From positions 1 to 22,623 of the IMG/VR virus record IMGVR_UViG_3300030105_000971: 22,623 nucleotides of DNA; one strand, 5' to 3'. This document shows, in pieces, positions 1-6,252 of the stretch. Both the position numbers and the translations under genes were made by a program. This stretch comes from a virus. The notes beneath the pieces are model-generated. The model saw nothing but the letters and a program-made list of their open reading frames with translations, had not been told where the DNA came from and searched no databases. Every line of letters begins with the position of its first letter. Position 1 is the first letter of the stretch.

Positions 1-114
1 TGGCCGCTTTAACAGAGTATATATTATGCGAACCTTATTATTGCCCATTGATTTTGTGTAGCCTTGGAACGCCCCACCTGTATGGCCTCGTGAAATCTCG
101 TTAAATTTACCCAT
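1..114 (-). CDS. Partial gene of unknown function (5' end only)
   Basis: The ATG at 114-112 opens a frame of 38 codons that runs off the left edge without a stop. An AGGGAG ribosome binding site lies about 9 bases upstream, in the 40-base gap after the preceding gene. The visible residues begin MGKFNEISRGHTGGAFQGYT and are polar, with no signal peptide or membrane segment. I do not recognise the family. It is probably the last visible member of the late gene string and may be another virion protein, which is inference from position only. Confidence 0.6.
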   Translation of the reverse strand, partial: MGKFNEISRGHTGGAFQGYTKSMGNNKVRIIYTLLKRP

Positions 115-154
115 GTTTATAAACTCCCTATAAGTATCAAAAGGGTAACCAACA

Positions 155-442
155 TTATTTGGCACCCTTGTAGTTGTTGTCCTCGCCAAATTCATTGGCT
201 TGGCTCTTAAGAAGCAAGTTTGTTTCGTGCATCAACATACACGTTTCAATCTTGGTGTTGTAAAAGTTGTTTTTTCGAGAGAGCAGCTTTTTCATATCCA
301 AAGCACAATTCATCAAAGTTTGTGCGGCCATTTTAATCTGCTCCCTGGATTCAACTGGAATGGTGATCCGTTTTACAGTGGCCGTGGTGTTAATTTGATA
401 AATCATTTGCTCTCTGCTCTTAATCTTTTTTTGCTTGTACAT
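155..442 (-). CDS. Small protein of unknown function, 95 aa
   Basis: This is an unrecognised, basic, mostly helical small protein. It has no membrane segment or clear motif. The start is uncertain. The ATG at 442 has no ribosome binding site and lies immediately after two overlapping TATAAATA boxes (448-461), so a transcript from them would have almost no leader. The in-frame ATG at 406 follows a GAGAG sequence, would give an 83-residue protein beginning MIYQINTTATVK, and fits that promoter better. Codons before 442 exist only through a TTG and are unlikely to be used. The gene sits downstream of the capsid gene block and may be transcribed from its own late promoter. Confidence 0.6.
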   Translation of the reverse strand: MYKQKKIKSREQMIYQINTTATVKRITIPVESREQIKMAAQTLMNCALDMKKLLSRKNNFYNTKIETCMLMHETNLLLKSQANEFGEDNNYKGAK

Positions 443-447
443 TTCTA

Positions 448-461
448 TATTTATATTTATA
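448..461 (-). promoter_or_regulatory. Candidate T4-type late promoter (two overlapping TATAAATA boxes)
   Basis: On the minus strand two copies of TATAAATA overlap by two bases just upstream of the 95-aa gene. TATAAATA is the established T4 late promoter -10 element recognised by gp55, with no -35 needed. The stretch is AT-rich, so chance is possible. It differs from the GACTATTTA motif seen elsewhere in the window. Confidence 0.4.
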
Positions 462-496
462 TGTACAGCGGAAAGATTATGCAAGTTTTATCGTGA

Positions 497-721
497 TTAA
501 AAACTGTGTCCAATAATTGTACCAGCGGCGCCAGCTTGAAATAACTGACCCTCTGATGAACCAAGATCAACGTAAATCTCGGTTGTAATTTCGTTACCGC
601 TCTTAATAATCTTGCGAGACCCAACGGAACCCGACACACCTGATCCAAGATCGCCAGTAACCGACTGACCTATTTTACTCAAGGCGTTAAGCCTCTTTAC
701 TCCCATTCTTCTACTTCCCAT
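497..721 (-). CDS. Small protein downstream of the major capsid gene, 74 aa
   Basis: The ATG at 721 has an AGGAG ribosome binding site about 8 bases upstream, which favours it over the in-frame methionine five codons later. The N-terminus is basic (MGSRRMGVKRLNALSKIGQ). A Gly/Ser-rich stretch follows, then a beta-prone part with TEIYVDLGSSEGQ and an Ala/Gly-rich end. There is no signal peptide or membrane segment. It is the first gene after the capsid terminator, so a small virion or head-associated role is possible, but this is inference. I do not recognise a named family. Confidence 0.65.
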   Translation of the reverse strand: MGSRRMGVKRLNALSKIGQSVTGDLGSGVSGSVGSRKIIKSGNEITTEIYVDLGSSEGQLFQAGAAGTIIGHSF

Positions 722-739
722 AATATTTTCTCCTTTATG

Positions 740-745
740 ATTATA
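740..745 (-). promoter_or_regulatory. Weak sigma70-like promoter candidate before the 74-aa gene
   Basis: The minus strand reads TATAAT here, ten bases before the AGGAG of the 74-aa gene. A TTGAAT lies upstream, at about 17 bases from an overlapping TAATAT and about 20 from the exact TATAAT, so spacing is imperfect for the better box. The local AT content makes chance matches easy. Confidence 0.25.
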
Positions 746-776
746 TTATTGCAATAACTTGTCCTATTCAATGATC

Positions 777-839
777 TTATTCCAGCCACTTCGGAATAAA
801 ACCTTTCTGTGGGCAGTGGCCTCGCCCAAAGGAGAACAT
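777..839 (-). other. Structured leader with a 20-codon open frame between capsid terminator and next gene
   Basis: The 144 bases between the terminator and the 74-aa gene hold two mutually exclusive pairings. TTATTCC (777-783) pairs with GGAATAA (793-799). GCCACT (785-790), which lies in the loop of that hairpin, can instead pair with AGTGGC (815-820). The same stretch is an open frame from ATG 839 to TAA 777, starting MFSFGRGHCPQ, but it has no ribosome binding site. It could be an untranslated leader, a micro-protein or neutral sequence. Confidence 0.25.
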
Positions 840-865
840 TTCAAGTTATATTAAATAGTTCTCTC

Positions 866-897
866 AAAACAAAAACCCCCTACCGAAGTAGGGGGCT
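866..897 (-). terminator. Rho-independent terminator after the major capsid gene
   Basis: On the minus strand CCCCCTAC and GTAGGGGG form a perfect 8-bp stem (876-883 with 888-895) closed by a TTCG tetraloop and followed by TTTTTGTTTT. It starts 28 bases after the stop codon of the major capsid gene and should end the scaffold-capsid transcript. Confidence 0.93.
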
Positions 898-922
898 TAG
901 GTTTAGCAAGTGGGCTTACTTA

Positions 923-2737
923 TCAGGAAGCGCCAGCCTCACCAAGTAGACCACGAACGATAACTAGACCGTACATATCCGGGCGGACCATCTTCTTGGC
1001 GTAGCGGGTCATAACACCCTTACGCGGGACGAAGTCTTCCGGTCCAAAGATGGTGGGAGTGGTCTGTAGCGGCACGTAAGGTGCGTAAACATAACCAGAC
1101 TCTAGGAAGCTAGAGCCACGACGACCGATGAGGATCACGTTGCGGAGGAAGTAGGGGTCAACAATGACATCAAACTTCTTGCTTAGTGAACCGGTCTTGA
1201 GTGCGCCGATAGAACCCTTCTCATCATCGTGAGTAACACTTGCGCGGAAGCCAGCGGTAAACTCAAGGATGTTGGCAACTTCGGGTCCGCAGACGACGAA
1301 GTTAGCACCACCACGGAGAGTCTTACGATGGATCTGGGCAGATACGTCGTTCACGGTCTCAACTAGGGTTTCATACCATTCGGAGACAGTGCCGGTGAAA
1401 TCGGGAGCAGCAGAGCTAGCACCGATCTCATTACCATTAGAGTCAACGAAGAGACCCGGAGCGCGTGACCAGTAGCGGGTAGCAGCGGTGGCACCGTTTA
1501 CGAGGTCAGCGAGGATCTCACGGTCAATCTCAAGAGCAATTTGCTCGGAGAGAAGACTGGTAAGCTCAACCTCAGCATCCAAGTTGTGGTATGCGTTGAG
1601 GTCCTGACCTAGCTCGGGGGTCCACTTAGCCTTTAGCTTCTTGGTCTTAGCGGTAACAGCGATAGAATCCACCTTGATGTCAATCTCGGGGATGGAGGCA
1701 TTGCCTTCTAGTGGGAAGAGAGACCCGGCAACAGCACCAGCAGCACCAGAGACGGCATCAATAGTGTCTCTTAGTGGAATCTGAAAAGAGTCCGCCAGCC
1801 AATCACCAGTCGTGGTGGCGTCAGTGGGATCGACGTTTGCACCGGGCGCAACAATAGTAAGACGAATAGCTTTATTGGTAGTTGCAGCTTCGGTGGCAGA
1901 CACTGGGCGACTGAGCCTTCTGATTAGATCAGTGGCAGCAGTGGATAGACCATCGAGGCGGGCTACAGCCTGTGTAAGACCGGTTGCGGTAATTGCAATT
2001 GGTGATAGGTTGTCGAGGTCCAGGGCTCCGAGAGAAGCATCTGTTAGATCTTCTTCTTCAATATCAACAATAATAAGCCCCAAGCTGCTGTCGGTGACAG
2101 CGAGTAGATCGGGATCGAACTCAATGAGCTTCTTGTTAGCAACGCTAACTGAACCGTCGAGCTTAAAAATACCTTTAACAGCAAAGTTAGCGTTGGCGAC
2201 GAGATCAGAGCTACCAGTTGGGGAAGCGTAAGCGTAACCACGGGCAGAAGAGCGAGGACCAGAGAGATCCTGCTTGCTTGAGCCTACGAGATCAACACCG
2301 TCAACGACTTCAGAACCGACCTGATCAGTACCGTAAATTGACTTAGCATCTGCGTTGCCAAAACGGCTTCCGGTGCCAGCAACTCCACCAAGATCACCAG
2401 AGAAGGTGAAGTCGAGGAAGAAGATGAGACCAGAGGGTAGACTCATAGGCTGAACGCTAACGAGGTCGTTGGCGATTAGACCAGCGAAAACGCGGCGAAC
2501 AATGGGGAATGCGACGGCTGCGAAGCCCTCAACGTTTCCACCACCCATGGTGTTACTCTCACGAAGTAGCTCCTTAGCCTGATTCTCAAGTAGACGGGAC
2601 ATAGTGTTCTGCTTGCGCTCGGACTCTAGACCTTCGAGGAGACCTGTTTTCTTCCACTTGGTGAGAAGAGCGTGGGACTCCGCACGCATGTCACGGTTGA
2701 CTACACCCTCGGTGAGTCTTTCTAAAATATTAGACAT
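923..2737 (-). CDS. 23: Major capsid protein, gp23-like precursor
   Basis: This 604-residue protein matches the T4 gp23 plan. Residues 24-60 resemble the gp23 propeptide (LLTKWKK, LLENQAKELL). A likely gp21 cleavage site LRE falls at 58-60, against cleavage after residue 65 in T4. VQPMSLPSG near residue 100 matches the start of the mature HK97-fold core, and the C-terminus from 573 (KGVMTRYAKKMVRPDMYGL) is a gp23 hallmark. It is about 80 residues longer than T4 gp23 (521). The surplus appears to lie in a variable stretch near residues 130-330 rich in Ala, Asp and Thr, possibly an enlarged surface insertion domain. The start has a strong AAGGAGG. It sits 26 bases after the scaffold gene, is presumably cotranscribed with it, and is followed by a terminator. 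The protein would assemble into the prohead shell and mature after proteolysis. Confidence 0.96.
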   Translation of the reverse strand: MSNILERLTEGVVNRDMRAESHALLTKWKKTGLLEGLESERKQNTMSRLLENQAKELLRESNTMGGGNVEGFAAVAFPIVRRVFAGLIANDLVSVQPMSLPSGLIFFLDFTFSGDLGGVAGTGSRFGNADAKSIYGTDQVGSEVVDGVDLVGSSKQDLSGPRSSARGYAYASPTGSSDLVANANFAVKGIFKLDGSVSVANKKLIEFDPDLLAVTDSSLGLIIVDIEEEDLTDASLGALDLDNLSPIAITATGLTQAVARLDGLSTAATDLIRRLSRPVSATEAATTNKAIRLTIVAPGANVDPTDATTTGDWLADSFQIPLRDTIDAVSGAAGAVAGSLFPLEGNASIPEIDIKVDSIAVTAKTKKLKAKWTPELGQDLNAYHNLDAEVELTSLLSEQIALEIDREILADLVNGATAATRYWSRAPGLFVDSNGNEIGASSAAPDFTGTVSEWYETLVETVNDVSAQIHRKTLRGGANFVVCGPEVANILEFTAGFRASVTHDDEKGSIGALKTGSLSKKFDVIVDPYFLRNVILIGRRGSSFLESGYVYAPYVPLQTTPTIFGPEDFVPRKGVMTRYAKKMVRPDMYGLVIVRGLLGEAGAS

Positions 2738-2763
2738 AATAATAAATCCTCCTTAAATTTGAT

Positions 2764-3930
2764 TTAATTAATACCTGCTAGTTTACGCATTCTCACATTG
2801 AAGGGATCCACTTGGGGCTCTTCTTTGCGAGATGCACGGATAATTGAGCTTGGACGGTTGATAGCTTCGTTCAGCGATTTTGGACTGATTCTTGGACCAG
2901 CCTGCACTGTACTTTGAAGTGTCTCATGTATTGTCTTTGCTTCCTCAACCGAACCAGCTTTAGAAATCGCTTCGACAATTCTTTGTTTTTGTCGCTCATT
3001 CAAGGAGGTATTCCCAAGCACTCGGTTAGTATAAAGAAGGCGAGCGTTGCTTAGATTTACATCTTGCACGCTCTCCTTCAGAGAGCCAACTACAGACTTG
3101 TAGTTGACCAAAGTTTCTTTTAATTTCTTGTTCTCGAAAACTAGTTCTTCTTGCGCTTGCTTTAGCGCATCTAGTTCATCTTTCATATCGGTGCTGCGGC
3201 GTTTAGCCAACTCAAGCTCCATCTGGTGTTTGGTGTCCTCAGAGGAACGACCAGCCCAACCAGAGAGCGAAGCACCCATATCTACAGTAAGTTTTTCGGC
3301 GATGGCGTCGAGAAGCCCATCAGAAATATCTTCGTAAAGATCATCTTCGTCTGCCTCTTCAAGACCAGCTTTCTCCATAGTGTCAGAGTCCGCCTCTTCT
3401 TCGGCGGCAGGATCCTCGGAGAGCATCTTGGTAACCATTTCTACAATGGCGTCTTCATCGATTTCGATCTCTTCGTCAATATCTTCCTCTACCTCTTCTA
3501 CAACAGATGTGGGCTCCTCATCGTCGATGTCAAGACCACCAGCTTCTTCAAGGGTGTCTTCGCCTTCAACTTCTTCGCGGAGAGACTTAAGAGCTTCTGC
3601 GAGTTCTGCAAAGTCTATAGTAACTTCGGTAAGATCGCCTTCTGCGGTGTCACCGAATTCAGCGACATCTTCAGTAAAGGCGTCAGGGACCCCCTCAGCG
3701 ATCTCGTCAGCATCAACTTCTTCTTGCATTGTGTCTTCGGCTTCAAGAGAAGGCTCATCTGCACCAAGATCACCCATAATATCACCAAGATCATCTTGCT
3801 CCAAAAGGCGCCCAAGTGTTGACTTGACCTCTTCTGAATACTTATCGATGATTGTGGCTTCTGCATTTTTCAATGCAGCCTCTTTTAGTGCCTTGGCATC
3901 CACGATCGCTTGCTCTAATAATGAAGACAT
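2764..3930 (-). CDS. 22: Prohead core scaffolding protein, gp22-like
   Basis: This 388-residue protein has a very acidic Asp/Glu-rich N-terminal half (about 45-210), a coiled-coil-like middle (about 230-297) and a conserved gp22-type C-terminal part at 298-339 (LLYTNRVLGNTSLNERQKQR, then a helix ending KTIHETLQ). It ends RMRKLAGIN, a typical ending for this family in T4-like phages. In T4 gp22 forms the core on which gp23 assembles and is degraded by gp21. Several [L/I]-x-E sites here, including LLE at 4-6, would allow that. It lies directly upstream of the capsid gene, as in T4, but unlike T4 is far from the protease gene. It is longer than T4 gp22 (269), mainly through the acidic region. 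TAGGAG precedes the ATG, and a GACTATTTA motif lies about 32 bases upstream. Confidence 0.92.
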   Translation of the reverse strand: MSSLLEQAIVDAKALKEAALKNAEATIIDKYSEEVKSTLGRLLEQDDLGDIMGDLGADEPSLEAEDTMQEEVDADEIAEGVPDAFTEDVAEFGDTAEGDLTEVTIDFAELAEALKSLREEVEGEDTLEEAGGLDIDDEEPTSVVEEVEEDIDEEIEIDEDAIVEMVTKMLSEDPAAEEEADSDTMEKAGLEEADEDDLYEDISDGLLDAIAEKLTVDMGASLSGWAGRSSEDTKHQMELELAKRRSTDMKDELDALKQAQEELVFENKKLKETLVNYKSVVGSLKESVQDVNLSNARLLYTNRVLGNTSLNERQKQRIVEAISKAGSVEEAKTIHETLQSTVQAGPRISPKSLNEAINRPSSIIRASRKEEPQVDPFNVRMRKLAGIN

Positions 3931-3962
3931 AAATAAAACTCCTATAAAACTAGTTTTTCATT

Positions 3963-3972
3963 TTAAATAGTC
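3963..3972 (-). promoter_or_regulatory. GACTATTTA putative late promoter before scaffold and capsid genes
   Basis: The minus strand reads GACTATTTAA in the 66-base gap before the scaffold gene, 32 bases from its ATG. The same nine-base core stands before three other gene groups in this window. Promoter function is inferred from position and repetition. Confidence 0.5.
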
Positions 3973-3996
3973 CGCAGGCGCGATAAAAGCAGTTGT

Positions 3997-4206
3997 TTAT
4001 TCGTCAGAGTTGAGAGCATCTAATATTAGTCTTGATAGTTCTCGACAAGTAACGATATCTGGAGAGTTAAAATCATCAGGATCATAAGCGGCTAACAGGG
4101 CTGCAATGTCCTCGGTAGAGATAAGTAACTCTATTTTTTTTCCATCAATCTCAAACCCTTCTAGAAAGTAGACTATAGATCTTTCTATTACACTTACTTT
4201 TTTCAT
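3997..4206 (-). CDS. Small acidic protein of unknown function, 69 aa
   Basis: The ATG overlaps the stop of the preceding gene as ATGA, so it is probably translationally coupled. The protein is short, acidic and helix-prone, with a start of MKKVSVIERSIVYFLEGFEI and a C-terminal helix (RELSRLILDAL). There is no signal peptide or membrane segment. It is the last gene of the unit begun by the fibre-like gene at 6139. It could be a small assembly factor for the surface protein upstream, but only its position suggests this. Confidence 0.65.
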   Translation of the reverse strand: MKKVSVIERSIVYFLEGFEIDGKKIELLISTEDIAALLAAYDPDDFNSPDIVTCRELSRLILDALNSDE

Positions 4207-4961
4207 TGTTCCGCACTCAACTTTATGATTCCATATTGAATTTTTTGTTTATGTTCAGCATTTTCTAACGCCGTAACGTTGTTATATCTTGAGCCAAATC
4301 CAACTTGTATGTATAAATCGACGCTCCCTGTAAATGTAATGATGTTTTTCGATATTTGGGTGTTCTTATTTGATATAGATGTGCTTATCCTGCCCCTTTT
4401 GTTGTTATAGCTGATGTTGGTTCTTGCAATACTATTGTGGTCTAGAGACGCATCACCCATCTGACCACCAGCAGAAATAATCTGCTGACCAAAATCATTA
4501 TCCCTTCCAGTGCTGGTGTTTCCGGTGCTATCATTGAAAACAGCACTACCAGCCCAGCCTTGGTTGTTTTGAGTTGTAGAGCCTGTTGCGAGAGGAGCTA
4601 CACTAAAACCACAACCAAAGCCGAATGGGGAGGGGCTTGATGAAGATTGGGGCTGCTGTAAAACAATCATAATAAATTTATCATTTAAAGTAAGTTGGGT
4701 GCCATCGGCATCAGTTAATTTTTTATACCATCTTGCCCCGTAATAGGCAACTTGTGTAAACAGGTTTATGTTTCCAGAGGATATGGCATTTGTGGTTATT
4801 TTGGCAGCACCATCTTCAAACGCCTGAGTTTTGATATCGGTGTTGATGTCAACAAAGGACCAACTACCATCAGTAATATCGACAGTTGTTAACCCAAGAT
4901 TTGCTAAGTTCGTATCCGGTTCAACGACCCACTCACCATTTCTCAATACTAAACCAGACAT
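4203..4961 (-). CDS. Putative virion surface protein with beta-rich fold, 252 aa
   Basis: The stop of the preceding fibre-like gene overlaps this ATG as TGATG. The protein is rich in Asn, Ser, Thr, Gly and beta-prone segments. It opens MSGLVLRNGEWVVEPDTN, and its middle (about 100-185) is Ser/Gln/Gly/Asn-rich. No signal peptide or membrane segment is visible. Its composition and place directly after a fibre-like gene suggest an exposed adhesin or lectin-like beta-sandwich, perhaps forming the receptor-binding end of a fibre complex. No specific family motif is visible, so the role is inferred. It is followed by a coupled 69-aa gene. Confidence 0.7.
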   Translation of the reverse strand: MSGLVLRNGEWVVEPDTNLANLGLTTVDITDGSWSFVDINTDIKTQAFEDGAAKITTNAISSGNINLFTQVAYYGARWYKKLTDADGTQLTLNDKFIMIVLQQPQSSSSPSPFGFGCGFSVAPLATGSTTQNNQGWAGSAVFNDSTGNTSTGRDNDFGQQIISAGGQMGDASLDHNSIARTNISYNNKRGRISTSISNKNTQISKNIITFTGSVDLYIQVGFGSRYNNVTALENAEHKQKIQYGIIKLSAEQ

Positions 4962-6139
4962 CAGTTCACGCTCTCAATGTAGTATTGGCTGAGACCATCA
5001 GATACGATTGTAACAGAACCATAGGCAGCCTGGATTTTTAAGATCGCCTGTCCATCAATAGATTGACCAGAAGAGTTGAGGCTAGCACTAATCACAATAT
5101 GATTTGTTGAGCCAGAGCAACTGCCGCTAACGTCCTTAAAAGTAATCCTCTTACCGGGACTAAACATCGCAGCCGAAGGGAGCGATGCTGTGATGGCTGA
5201 GCCTGTCGTAACGATGCCAAGAAAACCATCATTCCCTGGTACAACACCAAAGTCAGAGGTAAAGAAGCCGTATGTGGTTGTAGAAAGTCCAGACAATTTG
5301 CTTCCGTCACCATAGTAGTTAGAAGATGAAATGTGTCCAGATGCTGTTAAATTTACGGCTGTGAGTGTGTCTGTGGCGGAGGTATATACTAGCCCAGTGT
5401 CTCCCTGGAAAGCACTTCCATTTTTAAACTGGACTTCTCCATTGTTTCCATTTGGAGGAAAGGTTGTGATAGCATTTGTAATAGCCGTAGAAATCGCTGA
5501 ATATAACATATGTTTCGGTGCGTTACCATCTGCTGAATCAGCTATTATAAATCTATCATTATCAACAGGAGACGACTTGACTACTGCTAGTGAAGCATTT
5601 ATTCTTATTCCCGTTGCTGTGCTCTCAAGCCCACTGGCGCTGGAAAGATTTACTTGGAGATTTCCACTATTGTTGGCTAAAGAGTTTGCGTCAAAGGCAA
5701 TGTTCGCTGCGGATACATTGCCATTTAGCTGAGTTGCTGGAATGCTCGTCAAACCGGTGGCGGCTCCATAGAAAGCACTTCCTGAAACATTAATAGAGGC
5801 AGAGATATCACCCATAACTGAAAGAATGGAGCCATCAAACCGCATATTTGTTTCTGCATTGAGAGCAGTAGTCGCCGTAGAAGTTATAACACGATTGTTT
5901 CCAGCATTACTAACAGAGACGCCGCCAGCAACCACATTAGCCAAATCAGCACCATCACCATGAAAAGAACTAGCTGATATGAAAACCGAGGAACTTAGTC
6001 CTGCTGGTGCATTCACAATTCCAGAAAATGTCTTTATACCACCGATGGTCTGGCTGGTGTGATCATCAACCATACTCTCGATTGTGCCGCTGGTTGAGTT
6101 GACGAATTGAACATCGCCTTTTAGGATATTATATGCCAT
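4961..6139 (-). CDS. Fibre-like structural protein, 392 aa
   Basis: The N-terminus MAYNILKGDV matches that of the fibre-like gene at 8802-9797 (MAYNLLSGTV). Repeated fibre phrases FHGDGADLANV, FYGAATGLTSI and YYGDGSKLSGL occur along the shaft. The last 100 or so residues (from about 291) form a small beta domain seen in four proteins here: ITASLPSA, then a phrase around FKDVSGSCSG, then QSIDGQ and a hydrophobic aromatic end. Such domains are common at the tips of fibres in aquatic phages. It would act as a head or tail fibre subunit. The gene follows a terminator and a GACTATTTAC motif 30 bases upstream, and is coupled to the 252-aa gene downstream. The ribosome binding site is AAAGGA at some distance from the ATG. 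Confidence 0.8.
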   Translation of the reverse strand: MAYNILKGDVQFVNSTSGTIESMVDDHTSQTIGGIKTFSGIVNAPAGLSSSVFISASSFHGDGADLANVVAGGVSVSNAGNNRVITSTATTALNAETNMRFDGSILSVMGDISASINVSGSAFYGAATGLTSIPATQLNGNVSAANIAFDANSLANNSGNLQVNLSSASGLESTATGIRINASLAVVKSSPVDNDRFIIADSADGNAPKHMLYSAISTAITNAITTFPPNGNNGEVQFKNGSAFQGDTGLVYTSATDTLTAVNLTASGHISSSNYYGDGSKLSGLSTTTYGFFTSDFGVVPGNDGFLGIVTTGSAITASLPSAAMFSPGKRITFKDVSGSCSGSTNHIVISASLNSSGQSIDGQAILKIQAAYGSVTIVSDGLSQYYIESVN

Positions 6140-6169
6140 ACAAGAAAGATCCTTTTTTTAGTATTCTCT

Positions 6170-6179
6170 GTAAATAGTC
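6170..6179 (-). promoter_or_regulatory. GACTATTTAC putative late promoter before the 392-aa fibre-like gene
   Basis: The minus strand reads GACTATTTAC, beginning just after the T-tract of the terminator at 6183-6219 and ending 30 bases before the ATG. A terminator followed at once by this motif is what a transcription-unit boundary should look like. Confidence 0.55.
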
Positions 6180-6182
6180 AGT

Positions 6183-6219
6183 AAAAAAAAGGATGCCCCC
6201 CGTATAGGAGGGCACCCCA
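6183..6219 (-). terminator. Rho-independent terminator after the 817-aa fibre-like gene
   Basis: On the minus strand an 11-bp stem (6191-6201 with 6207-6217, two G-U pairs, five-base loop) is followed by eight T residues. It lies 34 bases past the stop of the repetitive fibre-like gene. Confidence 0.92.
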
Positions 6220-6224
6220 GAGAA

Positions 6225-6244
6225 TCTGATAATAAATTATCAGA
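6225..6244. repeat. Perfect 9-2-9 palindrome next to the terminator
   Basis: TCTGATAAT, two A residues and ATTATCAGA form a perfect inverted repeat between the gene stop and the terminator. A two-base loop is too tight for a simple RNA hairpin without opening the inner pairs, so a protein-binding site or an accessory hairpin are both possible. Confidence 0.45.
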
Positions 6245-6252
6245 AGTTTAGA

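Noticed and set aside
457-648. 63-codon minus-strand frame overlapping the 74-aa gene
   Set aside because: It runs in a different frame over a gene with a good ribosome binding site and has none itself.
3226-3970. Plus-strand frames opposite the scaffold gene, including a Ser-rich one
   Set aside because: The Ser-rich composition is what the reverse complement of an acidic Glu/Asp gene gives. The gp22-like frame on the minus strand has conserved motifs and a ribosome binding site.
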